Assembly: GCF_900167375.1 (NCBI RefSeq) | Contig: NZ_FUWY01000001.1 | Coordinates: 62,001 to 126,000, forward strand | DNA length: 64,000 nt | Direction: 5' to 3' | Source: Anaerorhabdus furcosa | GTDB lineage: Bacteria; Bacillota_I; Bacilli_A; Erysipelotrichales; Erysipelotrichaceae | In this document: positions 26,085-35,733 of the stretch, piece by piece | Numbering within the stretch: position 1 is the first letter of the stretch | Layout of the letters: every line of letters starts with the position of its first letter | Notes under the pieces: generated by a model | What the model saw: the letters and a program-made list of their open reading frames with translations, nothing else | The model's database searches: none | Told to the model about the DNA's origin: nothing | Program-made: the position numbers and the translations under genes

Positions 26085-26948
26085 CTAATATGTTAAAATT
26101 TCATTTCCATCTTCAGTGATTAAAATCATGTGTTCAACTTGTGCTGAAGGTTTACCATCTGCTGTATAAATTGTCCAACCATTATATCGGTCAATAACAA
26201 CATTTGCTCCACCCTCATTAATCATAGGCTCAATTGTAAAAATCATCCCAGGAACCAGCAGCATCCCTGTTCCCTTTTTTCCTACATGTGCGATAAATGG
26301 ATCTTCATGGAATTCTAATCCTACCCCATGTCCACCTAATTCTCTTACCACAGAGTATCCTTGTTGATGAGCATATTTACTAATTGCCTCACCAATATCA
26401 CCCACAAAACCCCAAGGCTTTGCAGCTTCAATACCAATTCTTAAGCACTCTTTTGTTGCATCAACTAATCTTTGTTTTTCAGGACTTACTTTACCAATGC
26501 AAAACATTCTTGAGGCATCACTATAATAGCCATCTAATATTGTTGATACATCAACATTGACAATGTCACCTTGTTGCAGTTTTTTTCTTTTATTCGGAAT
26601 ACCATGACACACCTCTTCATTAATTGATGTACATACACTTTTAGGAAATCCTTGATATTGATAAGGAGCACAAATAGCTCCTTTACTCTTAGTAAATTCA
26701 CTGACTAAAATATCTATTTCTTCTGTGCTCATACCTTCACAAATATGCTCTGCAACATGATCAAGTACAGCGGTATTAATTCTTGCACTTTCTTTGATTT
26801 TCTCAATCTGTGCTGGTGTTTTAATTAAACTTCTTGGTGGTACAATACAACCTTTTCTTTCGTATTCTTTGATTTTCATATCTATTTCTTTATGACAAGA
26901 TGCATAGTCTTTTCCACTACCACACCAACACTTCTCTAAATCTTCCAT
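26085..26948 (-). CDS. map: Type I methionine aminopeptidase with SEC-C zinc motif
   Basis: 287 residues. The N-terminus has a SEC-C zinc motif (CWCGSGKDYASCH, residues ~7-19). The catalytic domain carries the metal ligands in NVDVSTILDGYYSDAS (two Asp), LGGHGVGLEFHEDP (His), FTIEPM (Glu) and VEHMILIT (Glu). It removes initiator methionine from new proteins. The start is the ATG at 26948 just after the M18 stop; the longer in-frame start at 26987 would lie wholly inside that gene. Confidence 0.93.
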   Translation of the reverse strand: MEDLEKCWCGSGKDYASCHKEIDMKIKEYERKGCIVPPRSLIKTPAQIEKIKESARINTAVLDHVAEHICEGMSTEEIDILVSEFTKSKGAICAPYQYQGFPKSVCTSINEEVCHGIPNKRKKLQQGDIVNVDVSTILDGYYSDASRMFCIGKVSPEKQRLVDATKECLRIGIEAAKPWGFVGDIGEAISKYAHQQGYSVVRELGGHGVGLEFHEDPFIAHVGKKGTGMLLVPGMIFTIEPMINEGGANVVIDRYNGWTIYTADGKPSAQVEHMILITEDGNEILTY

Positions 26949-26952
26949 TTCA

Positions 26953-28257
26953 TTACCTCTCAATTCTATATTGATGATTTGCATCACTTACTAAATGAGC
27001 ACTAAAGAATTTTTCCATTGCCAATATCATCATATCTGTATCTTGTACTCCAGCAGTTTCAAAAGCAGAATGCATCGCAAGTTGAGCACAGCCAATATCC
27101 ACTGACAAAATACTTACATGCGAAGTACTTATTGCTCCAAGCGTTCCACCACCACGTTCATCTGAACGGTTTGTAAATGACTGAAATTTTATTTGCTCAT
27201 CATGACAAATCTCTTTAAATAGTGCTGCTGATAAACCATCCGTACTATAGTGTTGATTTGCATTGTATTTCAACACGATACCATCATTGATTGAAACCAC
27301 ATTGGTTGGATCTGATTTCTCAGGATGATTAGGATGAATTGAGTGTGCATTATCTGCTGATACAATCATACTAGATGCAAGTGCTTGTTGAAGTTGCTCT
27401 GCATTGTTGCCAAGCCCTGAATTAATTCGTTGTAATGTATCCATTAAGAAAGTAGAATCAGCCCCTTGTTTTGTACCACTTCCCACCTCTTCATTATCGA
27501 AGCAACAATACACCGAAACTGTATCTTGATTTGATCCTTTTATAAATCCTTGTAATGTTGTATATGCACATTGCAAATCATCTAAATGATAGATCGAAAC
27601 AAATTCATTGTTGTCACCCCACACTGCGCCTTGATCAACAGGGTACAAAAATAAATCAGTATCTAATATATTCTCTTTATTTACATTTACTTCTTTTGCA
27701 ACAACATCCATAACATCAAAGCTTTGATTCTTTGATACCATTGGTAATAAATCGATTTGAGGATTCAACTTCACACCGTCATTAACACTACGATTCATAT
27801 GAATCGCTAAGTTAGGTATGATGCACATTGGTGTTTTAATGTGTACAGGTTTAATCACAACTTGATCGTTTTCCTTCACAATGACACGACCTGCAATACT
27901 TAACAAACGATCCATCCATGTATTGTAAATTGGTCCACCATATACTTCAGTATTAATTACTTCATAACCACTGTTGTTCTTTTTATTTTTAGGTTTAAGT
28001 TTAAATGAAGGTGCATCACTGTGCGATGCTACAATATGGTAGCTCATACGATCCAAACGAGTACCTACTTTAAATGCAATGATGCTTGAATAATTACGTG
28101 TAACATAATATGATTTTCCTTTTTCAAGTTTAAATGTTTCACCCTCTTTTAATTCTATAAATCCTAACTTATCCAATTCACCCTTAATTGTATCCACCGC
28201 TTGGTAACTCGTTGGTGATGATTGAATAAATGATAACATTTTCTTTGTATTTTCCAT
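26953..28257 (-). CDS. M18-family aminopeptidase
   Basis: 434 residues of the aspartyl aminopeptidase family. Zinc ligands are in VASHSDAPSFKLKP (His, Asp region near 75-88), CCFDNEEVGSGTKQGAD (catalytic and metal Glu) and SADNAHSIHPNHPEK, with the last His near ILSVDIGCAQLAMHSAFE. It trims N-terminal residues from peptides taken up by the cell, fitting the Opp system nearby. It leads an operon with map and the nitroreductase. A small hairpin precedes its start. Confidence 0.9.
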   Translation of the reverse strand: MENTKKMLSFIQSSPTSYQAVDTIKGELDKLGFIELKEGETFKLEKGKSYYVTRNYSSIIAFKVGTRLDRMSYHIVASHSDAPSFKLKPKNKKNNSGYEVINTEVYGGPIYNTWMDRLLSIAGRVIVKENDQVVIKPVHIKTPMCIIPNLAIHMNRSVNDGVKLNPQIDLLPMVSKNQSFDVMDVVAKEVNVNKENILDTDLFLYPVDQGAVWGDNNEFVSIYHLDDLQCAYTTLQGFIKGSNQDTVSVYCCFDNEEVGSGTKQGADSTFLMDTLQRINSGLGNNAEQLQQALASSMIVSADNAHSIHPNHPEKSDPTNVVSINDGIVLKYNANQHYSTDGLSAALFKEICHDEQIKFQSFTNRSDERGGGTLGAISTSHVSILSVDIGCAQLAMHSAFETAGVQDTDMMILAMEKFFSAHLVSDANHQYRIER

Positions 28258-28266
28258 TTTATGTCC

Positions 28267-28282
28267 TATAGCTTACGCTATA
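28267..28282 (-). promoter_or_regulatory. Hairpin with GTAA loop before the M18 peptidase start
   Basis: TATAGC, loop GTAA, GCTATA on the minus strand. It lies between a GGGAG and a weaker AGGA ribosome-site candidate, ten bases before the ATG. Confidence 0.4.
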
Positions 28283-28343
28283 CTCCCTTCTAATCTTTCT
28301 TATATTTTACACAATTGTCTTCCACAATGGTATGACAACACAC

Positions 28344-28850
28344 TTATTTATTTGTACTTCCAAATCCACCATTGCGAATCTCAGTTGTTTCATCATCCAC
28401 TGTAATTCCAAATGGAATGAAGATACCCTGCACAATTGCTGATCCTGCAGTAAGATCAAATGCGATATTTTCATCATTATCACATACAAGAGACATGAAC
28501 ATATGCCCTTCATTGTCTGAGCCGTAGTAATCCGAATCAATAATACCTGTTGTATTTCCTAAACGTAGTCCATATTTAAATCCCAGTGAACTTCTTGGAA
28601 ATATTTGAAGTACCCAACCCTCATCAATACGAACACGAATACCTGTTGGTATTTTTATTTTTGCCTTTGGCTCAAAGTGAAGATCAATGGGACTAAAGAA
28701 ATCATATCCTGCAGATCCCTGTGTAGCTCTTTTTGGAATTTTAATCGCATCATAAATTTCTTTTATCTTCTCATCATTATCATTGAATTGTTTTACCCAG
28801 TCTTTCTTAAACTGTTCAAAACTAACTTTTTCAAATTTTCCTACTTTCAT
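28344..28850 (-). CDS. dut: dUTP diphosphatase
   Basis: 168 residues. The trimeric dUTPase motifs occur in order: GSAGYDFFSP (motif 1), PRSSLGFKYGLRLGNTTG (motif 2), GIIDSDYYG (motif 3), SAIVQGIFIPF (motif 4 region) and RNGGFGSTNK (motif 5). It converts dUTP to dUMP, keeping uracil out of DNA. The ATG at 28850 shares one base with the stop of the patatin gene (TAATG), so the two are translationally coupled. The longer in-frame start at 28865 lies inside that gene. Confidence 0.93.
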   Translation of the reverse strand: MKVGKFEKVSFEQFKKDWVKQFNDNDEKIKEIYDAIKIPKRATQGSAGYDFFSPIDLHFEPKAKIKIPTGIRVRIDEGWVLQIFPRSSLGFKYGLRLGNTTGIIDSDYYGSDNEGHMFMSLVCDNDENIAFDLTAGSAIVQGIFIPFGITVDDETTEIRNGGFGSTNK

Positions 28851-30136
28851 TACATTTCCTTCCATTCTAATTCGATTCCTTTACTTGTAATAATCCACAA
28901 TGCCATTGCAGTTTCATATCCAAATACATTGATAATCAAACGCAAAGGTATCTTGCTTGCTTCTGGATATAGTAAACAATAAATCAATTTCATGACAATT
29001 TCTTTTTTGTTCATTGTCTCTAAAGTTTTTATAATTTCTTTAACATTTAGTTCTGGTAAAACTTCAAAGTCTTTTGAAAATGCAGGTTCAAATTCTTTTT
29101 GAATTGTATCGATAACTTGATTTAAATGATAAAGTTCATATGGACTCATTTGCAACATCACCATAATTGAATCAATCATTGCAAAATTCATTTCACGTAT
29201 TGATAAGAATGCTCGTTGACTTTCTCTACATAATTTTGTTGAAACAGCATCTTCATCAGAAATCAACATCAGTTTTGTTAACTTATGATCAAAGATCAAT
29301 AAACGTAAATAAAAATCTTGAAACATTTGAGGCACATTTTCCTCTGGATAAAATGCATAGCGAATTCCATCCAACTTTCTAAATGCTTTCATGGTGTCAA
29401 AATAACCTAACAAAATATTCTGAGTGATTCTCTTTGGATCAAAATCTAAGAAGGAGCCAAGTGAAAAACTTGGATGAATATAGATAATACTTGGTTTATT
29501 TACAAATTGACGATGAATCGGTTTATCATCCAAGTCAACAGCTATGATTTCATCTGCACCTAATCTTAAAGCAAGTTCAATAGGCAAGTTATCATAATAC
29601 CCACCATCCACAAATTCACAACCATCAAATATGCATCGTGGAAAAGCTGGGAAACAAGAAGCACTTGCCAACAAGAATTTTTCCCCTTTTCCTTCTTTCA
29701 TATCATCTTTCGTTATATATCTATATTTAAGTGTTGGAAACTCAACTGTAACCAAGCCATATTGAATTGAGGATTTCATAAATTTTTCTTCATTATAATA
29801 TTCATGAATCATTTCTTTAAAAGGTGTAATATCTGCACCTTGTTCTTTTACATATTTTTTAAAGAAAGAAGCTACTCGATTTGATTCCTTTAAAAACTCA
29901 TCAACATTTAATTTTATTGGCATGTCTTCTGCAAGAACACGATTCATTTCCATATGTTCCCATAAATCAATAAGTCGGTCTTCCTCATGTTGAACAAGTA
30001 AAGCACCATTTAATGATCCAATGGATGTACCTGTTACGATATCATATTGAATTCCCAATTCTTGGATTGCCTTAACAAAACCAGCTTGGTAGGCACCTTT
30101 TGTTCCTCCACCAGCTAATGCAATTGCTCTTTTCAT
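28850..30136 (-). CDS. Patatin-like phospholipase
   Basis: 428 residues. Oxyanion hole GGGTKG (residues 9-14), nucleophile GTSIG with Ser38, and the dyad aspartate in DGGYYDNLP. The C-terminal ~200 residues are helical and not recognised. Bacterial members release fatty acids from membrane phospholipids, intracellularly unless exported; there is no signal peptide here. TATAAT lies at 30165-30160 on the minus strand, with a weak -35. Confidence 0.88.
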   Translation of the reverse strand: MKRAIALAGGGTKGAYQAGFVKAIQELGIQYDIVTGTSIGSLNGALLVQHEEDRLIDLWEHMEMNRVLAEDMPIKLNVDEFLKESNRVASFFKKYVKEQGADITPFKEMIHEYYNEEKFMKSSIQYGLVTVEFPTLKYRYITKDDMKEGKGEKFLLASASCFPAFPRCIFDGCEFVDGGYYDNLPIELALRLGADEIIAVDLDDKPIHRQFVNKPSIIYIHPSFSLGSFLDFDPKRITQNILLGYFDTMKAFRKLDGIRYAFYPEENVPQMFQDFYLRLLIFDHKLTKLMLISDEDAVSTKLCRESQRAFLSIREMNFAMIDSIMVMLQMSPYELYHLNQVIDTIQKEFEPAFSKDFEVLPELNVKEIIKTLETMNKKEIVMKLIYCLLYPEASKIPLRLIINVFGYETAMALWIITSKGIELEWKEM

Positions 30137-30213
30137 TGTATCTCCCTCTTTCCTTAATTATTATACAATAAATCATCTTACTATTTTTAAGAAAAGAAAT
30201 AACTGAAGCTGTG

Positions 30214-30242
30214 TTTACAAGCGTAGACCTTAATTCTATATT
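30214..30242 (+). promoter_or_regulatory. Promoter of the 30275 lipoprotein gene
   Basis: TTTACA at 30214-30219, 17 bases, TATATT at 30237-30242. Confidence 0.6.
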
Positions 30243-30274
30243 ATTGTTGGCAAGTGTAGAGAAAGGAAAATCCT

Positions 30275-30808
30275 ATGCGAAAATTATATATTTTTGTCTT
30301 ATTTCTGTTCATATTTTCAGGCTGTTCAGATAAAAAAGATGAATCAGTTTCCACAGATCTTGCAGTATCAAATCCTGAAATAGAGGTGCAAGATGATATC
30401 AAACTTCACCACAATCCAGCTAATCCAACTGAATCCAACGATGAATATTACTCTGAACTTGAACTCTATATGATTACTGAGAGTGCAATTGGATATCGAT
30501 TAGAGCGACAAGATGCAAGTGGAAAGATGTTAAGTGGTTCTGCTTCAAGATCTAGTGATGGTACAATTGCAAATCCTAATGAAAAACATCTTGAGCCAAT
30601 GACTTCATCCATAACATTGGAAACTAGAGGTGAGGGACAATTAAGTGATATGGATTACACTTATTTTAAATGCAAAGCTATCTTTTCTGATTTAACAGAG
30701 CAAGATTGTAAGAATACACTCATGGTAGAGGAATTAGGTGGCTATCGTTTTGGTCCTATTTATATCGTTGAGAAAGATGGCGAGTATTGCTTTACTACCA
30801 CAAAATAA
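30275..30808 (+). CDS. Lipoprotein of unknown function
   Basis: 177 residues. The signal ends in the lipobox IFSGC (Cys17), followed by a charged linker. No known domain is visible. Two cysteine-containing stretches near residues 129-139 (FKCKAIF, EQDCKNT) could form a disulfide. AAAGGA precedes the ATG. It is a single-gene unit between a divergent patatin gene and a convergent deacetylase gene, sharing a terminator with the latter. Confidence 0.75.
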   Translation: MRKLYIFVLFLFIFSGCSDKKDESVSTDLAVSNPEIEVQDDIKLHHNPANPTESNDEYYSELELYMITESAIGYRLERQDASGKMLSGSASRSSDGTIANPNEKHLEPMTSSITLETRGEGQLSDMDYTYFKCKAIFSDLTEQDCKNTLMVEELGGYRFGPIYIVEKDGEYCFTTTK

Positions 30809-30817
30809 GTAAACAAA

Positions 30818-30838
30818 AAGGAGCCATTGCTCCTTTTA
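30818..30838 (+). terminator. Bidirectional terminator after the lipoprotein gene
   Basis: AAAAAGGAGC, loop CATT, GCTCCTTTT, serving both converging genes. The stop of the deacetylase gene at 30836 lies at its edge. Confidence 0.8.
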
Positions 30839-32218
30839 TCTTGCTCTACTATACTTAACGCCATTCTCCATTTGAATCCCTTTTGCTGCCATCATTTCAC
30901 TGACTGTTACAAGTTGATATCCTTTTTCAATAAGCATCGGTATAACTTGTTTCGCAGCTTCTTTTGATTCAAAATGAATATCATGCATTAATATAATGTC
31001 ACCATCTTTTACATCATTCATAATTGTATCAATTGTTGATTGCACATCTCGAGTTTTCCAATCCAATGTATCCATACTCCACATAATAAATGGATATGGT
31101 GATTTTTCAGAAACACGATTATTTACTGCACCATAAGGTGGTCTAAATAGTTTGATTTGATAACACCATTCGCTGACATCCTCATATACTTTTGTTGATG
31201 TACCATAGAATTGTGTATCTAAGTCTTTGTCTTTTGTCTTCACAAGATTTGGATGACTCCATGAATGACTTCCTACTTCACTTCCAGATTCAATGGTATT
31301 AATAACTGTATATCTAGAATTCTTGCCAATACGATTACCTAAGATAAAGAAGGTTGCAGCACTATCATACTGACGTAATACTTCAAGAATTTCAGGAGTA
31401 TATTCAACATGAGGGCCATCATCAAATGTCAACGCAACCATTGGTCGATTTGGATCTATATATCGTGTTGGAATATAAATCACAGGATCATCTATTGTTT
31501 GAGTCATTCCCAAATTCAAATTAATGTGATTTGCTATTTCTTCACCATTTTGTCTAAAAAGAATTGGATAGCCTTCAAAAGCATCAATATGGAATACTAA
31601 ATCTTTTCCTTCAATTGTGAAATTAGAGAAAATGGAAGTATCTGCTGCTGTTATTTCTAAAAACTCTTTTGAAAAACCTAATTCTTTTAGATTTTCATCT
31701 GCCTTTACCATGTTCCTTAAGTTTTGCTTCATTAAGCGTAACGCGACATCATCAAAAACTTGAGTTGTATCCACCACAGAGCCAGTTGCTTTATCAATCA
31801 TTGTGGATTCGATAAATTGTGATTCTGTATCATTTTTCATTACTCTTATAGTAAATTGTAATTGTGCTATTGAATCAGATAAATCTTCAATGTTGTAATC
31901 TACAAGAATCATAACTGATTTTGAATCTTCTAAATACTGCTCTTTATTACTTATGATTGAATTGTAGATTTCATTCGCTTTACTTGTTGAAATTTCATTT
32001 AGATTATTATCTAACTGTGGATAATATACAACAACTGAAAAGTCATTCCCTATTTTTTTAAGAAGCTTTACTTTTTCTGAATGCTCACTAACTTGTTTCA
32101 AAGGCTCAGGTATATAGCTATTAATTAATACTATACTTAAACTAATTCCGCATATAATTGCAATTAAAACAAAAACAATTGCGATTTTTTTATTTCTTAC
32201 TGTAGAATTCGATACCAT
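30836..32218 (-). CDS. Polysaccharide deacetylase (CE4, NodB domain) with membrane anchor
   Basis: 460 residues. A single N-terminal transmembrane helix (about 10-33), a ~200-residue extracellular domain of the kind found in PdaC-like proteins, then a C-terminal NodB domain. Catalytic blocks are ALTFDDGPH, GSHSWSHPNL, FRPPYGAVN, SMDTLDW and ILMHDIH. It most likely removes acetyl groups from peptidoglycan or another wall glycan, often giving lysozyme resistance. GGAGGG precedes the ATG. Monocistronic. Confidence 0.9.
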   Translation of the reverse strand: MVSNSTVRNKKIAIVFVLIAIICGISLSIVLINSYIPEPLKQVSEHSEKVKLLKKIGNDFSVVVYYPQLDNNLNEISTSKANEIYNSIISNKEQYLEDSKSVMILVDYNIEDLSDSIAQLQFTIRVMKNDTESQFIESTMIDKATGSVVDTTQVFDDVALRLMKQNLRNMVKADENLKELGFSKEFLEITAADTSIFSNFTIEGKDLVFHIDAFEGYPILFRQNGEEIANHINLNLGMTQTIDDPVIYIPTRYIDPNRPMVALTFDDGPHVEYTPEILEVLRQYDSAATFFILGNRIGKNSRYTVINTIESGSEVGSHSWSHPNLVKTKDKDLDTQFYGTSTKVYEDVSEWCYQIKLFRPPYGAVNNRVSEKSPYPFIMWSMDTLDWKTRDVQSTIDTIMNDVKDGDIILMHDIHFESKEAAKQVIPMLIEKGYQLVTVSEMMAAKGIQMENGVKYSRAR

Positions 32219-32315
32219 GTTTATTGCCCTCCCAAAGCCTCTTCTATTTTACCATAGTTATGCATTAGATTTGCCTCAGTTTCAAATTTTTAGAATTTCT
32301 TTAGATTTTCATAAA

Positions 32316-32343
32316 AAAGTGATTGGCTCTTACCAATCACTTT
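32316..32343 (-). terminator. Terminator of the flavodoxin-like gene
   Basis: AAAGTGATTGG (32316-32326) pairs with CCAATCACTTT (32333-32343), with minus-strand TTTTAT after it. The stop codon is inside the stem. Confidence 0.85.
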
Positions 32344-32837
32344 GGAAATATCGTGTATAAAATTCGTTCAAAATTCTTAAAATCGTTTTCATTTGGATGA
32401 AGTAAAGTTTCATCAAAATTTTTCAAAAATAAATCAACATCAAATCGTGCTGTTTTGCGATCCATTTTTTCGCATTTCGCCTTTATTGAAATTGGCATTT
32501 TCCCTTGACACATAAAATCACCGATAACTTTATTTCCTGGGTAAACACTTGATCTTACGATTTTTATTATACGATCGTAATATGTTTGGGTTTTTTGAAA
32601 ACCTGCTGTTCCAAATAAGAATACTTTCTTATCTCTCATGTTTTTCAAAAAATCCAGAACCGAAGGATAAAAGTTACCTTTATCTACTCCTGACCCTACA
32701 AATATCAATTCTGGCAAATGATCTGATTTTGTAATATCTCCTTCATAAACACACTCTCCTGGAACACATTTTTTAATTACATCCACCAACATTTTTGTGT
32801 TACCCATTTTAGAAACATACACTATTGCGTACTCCAT
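32337..32837 (-). CDS. Flavodoxin-family protein
   Basis: 166 residues with a flavodoxin fold. The FMN phosphate loop is VSKMGNTKML near residues 8-17, followed by FVGSGVDKGNFYP and FLFGTAGFQKT. The start is the ATG at 32837 after GGAGG; a longer in-frame start exists but adds 20 basic residues with no ribosome site. Size and motifs would also fit BilS, a flavodoxin linked to bilirubin reduction in gut Bacillota, but no bilR lies beside it. Role: probable electron carrier. Confidence 0.75.
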   Translation of the reverse strand: MEYAIVYVSKMGNTKMLVDVIKKCVPGECVYEGDITKSDHLPELIFVGSGVDKGNFYPSVLDFLKNMRDKKVFLFGTAGFQKTQTYYDRIIKIVRSSVYPGNKVIGDFMCQGKMPISIKAKCEKMDRKTARFDVDLFLKNFDETLLHPNENDFKNFERILYTIFPK

Positions 32838-32941
32838 TCTACACCTCCACCTTTCTTTTACTATAACTTTTCTTAATTTAGTAGTCAACGAACACATATT
32901 GAATATGTAAAAAAATACGGAATTTTACAACAATATATAAA

Positions 32942-32962
32942 AACTCGGTTATATACCGAGTT
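32942..32962 (-). terminator. Terminator of the afu-like operon
   Basis: AACTCGGT (32942-32949) pairs with ACCGAGTT (32955-32962), then minus-strand TTTATAT. It overlaps the permease stop codon. Confidence 0.8.
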
Positions 32963-34613
32963 ATATTGTTATATCTTTTCCTTTGGATATCTTCATAAAA
33001 ATGAGTAGTGAAATCACGGTTGCGACGGTTAGCACTGTACTTAATGCAGCGGCTATACCATAATTACCTCGAAGTACTTCTGTATAGATTGCAATTGTCA
33101 GTGTCTTTGTTTTTGTCGTATAAAGTATGATGGCAGTTGATAATTCACTTATTAATGTTACCCAGCTAAGAATAGCACCTGAAATAATTCCCGAAGCCAT
33201 CATGGGCATTGTAATCTTAAAGAACGTTTTAAGTTTACTAGCACCTAGTGAAATACTTGCTTCCTCAATAGACATTGGTATTTGTTGAAGAATTGCTACA
33301 CTAGATCGAATTGTATAAGGAAGTCTTCGAATAACTAGTGCAATAACCATTAATGCTAATCCACCAATCGAAAAGAATTTATTTCTAAATGTAATTCCAA
33401 ATGCAATCCCTACAACAGAACCTGGAATGATATATGGAATCATACTCATTACATCGACTGTACTCGTCAGTTTATTTCTTCTACGAACAACTAAGTAAGC
33501 AATCAAAACAGCTAAGAAAATAATGATAATAAGAGCAATACCTGGAATCTTAAAGGTATTTACAATCGTATTACCCATACGTTTAAATGCTGCTTCATAA
33601 CTCATTAAAGAGTGACCCTCTGTAAACAATAATCCTTTTGTATTTTTAAACGATGTATAAATTACATAACATTGAGGTAAAATAGCGACTCCAATGACCA
33701 AATACGAATACAAATGAACGAGGAAATTCTTCATTCCTTTTAATGGTTTTTCTTCAATTGTATGCATTGCATTCATTGTAAATGAGAAATGATTACTTGC
33801 ATATTTTTGAACCAAGAAGATGATTGCAGTCACTACAATCGATACAATTGCGATTGCTGATGCAAACCCATCATCACCACTAACTTCACTCATGAACTCA
33901 TTAAATATCAATACTGGGAATGTTCTAAATCCTTCCCCAATTAACATCGGTGTACCAAAATCAGATAATGCACGCATAAATACTAGTAAGCCACCTGCAA
34001 GCATGGTTGGCATAACTAACGGAATGATAACTCTTAAAAATAATTTAATACCACCACAGCCCATATTTTGACTTGCTTCAACCAAAGAGTTATCTACATT
34101 CTTCAATGCTCCTTGGATATACAAGAAAATGAGTGGGAACAATTGACATACTAAAACCAATAATATTCCTGCGAATCCATAAATATTTGGGATTGCAATA
34201 CCAACTCCTTTAAAGAAATTAGTAATGACACCATTTCTACCTAACAACAAAATCCAAGAATACGCCCCAATAAATGGTGCTGACATACTTGCAAGGATAA
34301 TCAAGATTTGCAAGAATTTTTTACCTTTGATTTTGAACATGGTAAAGAAATAAGCCAATGGTGTTCCAATAGCAATAGCTAAAATCGTTGTCCAAAAGCT
34401 AACTTGAAAACTGTTTATTAATGTATCTGAATAATATTTTTTACCAAAGAATTTTGTGAAATAATCAAGTGTGATTGCACCTGTTTCTTTATTAATTACC
34501 GCTTGATATAAAACTGTCCCTAATGGTAAGACCAAAAATAAGATATATAAACCAAGTATAGTAAGTGTGATTATTCCCCAAATATCTAACTTGAATTTAT
34601 GATTATTTTTCAT
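32961..34613 (-). CDS. ABC transporter permease, FbpB/AfuB-like fused double unit
   Basis: 550 residues with about twelve transmembrane helices in two repeated halves, as in FbpB/AfuB/ThiP proteins. Each half has an EAA-type coupling loop (SLVEASQNMGCGG near 180-192; SIEEASISLGASKLKTFFKI near 445-464). It forms the pore for the substrate bound by the 35734 lipoprotein. The start is the ATG at 34613, overlapping the ATPase gene by 11 bases. Automatic labels will say iron(III), but context suggests a carbohydrate phosphate. Confidence 0.85.
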   Translation of the reverse strand: MKNNHKFKLDIWGIITLTILGLYILFLVLPLGTVLYQAVINKETGAITLDYFTKFFGKKYYSDTLINSFQVSFWTTILAIAIGTPLAYFFTMFKIKGKKFLQILIILASMSAPFIGAYSWILLLGRNGVITNFFKGVGIAIPNIYGFAGILLVLVCQLFPLIFLYIQGALKNVDNSLVEASQNMGCGGIKLFLRVIIPLVMPTMLAGGLLVFMRALSDFGTPMLIGEGFRTFPVLIFNEFMSEVSGDDGFASAIAIVSIVVTAIIFLVQKYASNHFSFTMNAMHTIEEKPLKGMKNFLVHLYSYLVIGVAILPQCYVIYTSFKNTKGLLFTEGHSLMSYEAAFKRMGNTIVNTFKIPGIALIIIIFLAVLIAYLVVRRRNKLTSTVDVMSMIPYIIPGSVVGIAFGITFRNKFFSIGGLALMVIALVIRRLPYTIRSSVAILQQIPMSIEEASISLGASKLKTFFKITMPMMASGIISGAILSWVTLISELSTAIILYTTKTKTLTIAIYTEVLRGNYGIAAALSTVLTVATVISLLIFMKISKGKDITI

Positions 34614-35709
34614 CGTTAACACCTACCATTAAGTTATACGATCCATCTTCATTGAAGATGTTTATTTTTTCACGTTTAACTGTTAACTTAATTTTTGTTT
34701 TAGGTGCAATGATACTGTCAATTGATGATTCTTGTATAATTTCTACTTTTTCACCTGTTTCTTCAAGATGCACAAAATAATGTGTATTTAAACCTAAGAA
34801 TACACTTGAATCTACAATTGCATCCAATCCATCTTGTCCATGATGAATCACAAATTCTTCAGGACGAATTGAAATTTGCACATTTTGATCTTTTTGATGT
34901 TCTTGACTAACTGTATCTAATTCTACAACATAATTTGGAGTAATATTTAAGACTATTTTTCCATTACTTATGGATAGTTTTCCTTGCATAATATTCGTAC
35001 GTCCAATAAATGTAGATACAAACAAGTTACTTGGTCTTTGATACAAGTCTTTTGGAGTACCGATGTGTTGTATAACACCATCTTTCATAACTGCAATACG
35101 ATCAGAAATTGCCATTGCTTCTTCTTGATCATGTGTAACATAGACAGTTGTGATTCCAACTTCATTTTGAATATCTTTGATTACAGTACGCATTTCAACT
35201 CTTAGTTTTGCATCTAGATTACTTAATGGTTCATCCATTAAAAGTACATCTGGTTTTATAACTAATGCACGTGCTAAAGCAACACGTTGTTGTTGTCCAC
35301 CTGATAGTCTTTCAGGCATACGATCTTTATAAGAATCAATTTGTACTATTTTTAAGAATTTTTCAGTATCTGCTTCTATTTGTTCCTTTGGAACTTTTCT
35401 ATTTTTCAATCCAAAGGCAACATTTTCTTTAACACTTAAATGTGGAAAAATTGCATAGTTTTGGAAAACCATCCCAATATTACGTTTCCCTGGATCCATT
35501 TCATTAATTCTAGTATCACCGAAATAAAAGTCCCCACCTTCAATACTATTGAATCCTGCAATCATACGTAAAAGTGTTGTTTTCCCGCAACCAGATGGAC
35601 CAAGAAGGGTGAATAATTCACCCTTCTTAATATCCACAGAAAGGTTCGAGATGACCGTATTTTGACCATATTTCTTTACTGCACCTTTGATTTTAATATT
35701 TACGCTCAT
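34603..35709 (-). CDS. ABC transporter ATP-binding protein, FbpC/AfuC-like
   Basis: 368 residues. Walker A GPSGCGKTTLLRM (about 38-50), LSGGQQQRVALARAL signature, LLMDEPLSNLDAKLR Walker B and YVTHDQEEA H-loop are intact. The C-terminal ~120 residues form a TOBE domain (ISIRPEEFVIHH). It powers the 32961 permease. Gene order binding protein-ATPase-permease here is collinear, spaced 24 bases and then overlapping. Confidence 0.9.
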   Translation of the reverse strand: MSVNIKIKGAVKKYGQNTVISNLSVDIKKGELFTLLGPSGCGKTTLLRMIAGFNSIEGGDFYFGDTRINEMDPGKRNIGMVFQNYAIFPHLSVKENVAFGLKNRKVPKEQIEADTEKFLKIVQIDSYKDRMPERLSGGQQQRVALARALVIKPDVLLMDEPLSNLDAKLRVEMRTVIKDIQNEVGITTVYVTHDQEEAMAISDRIAVMKDGVIQHIGTPKDLYQRPSNLFVSTFIGRTNIMQGKLSISNGKIVLNITPNYVVELDTVSQEHQKDQNVQISIRPEEFVIHHGQDGLDAIVDSSVFLGLNTHYFVHLEETGEKVEIIQESSIDSIIAPKTKIKLTVKREKINIFNEDGSYNLMVGVNDEK

Positions 35710-35733
35710 CTTTCTGTCTCCTTTATTTAATTA

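Noticed and set aside
32337-32837. Naming the flavodoxin gene bilS
   Set aside because: Size and fold fit, but there is no adjacent bilirubin reductase gene, so the specific name is not supported.
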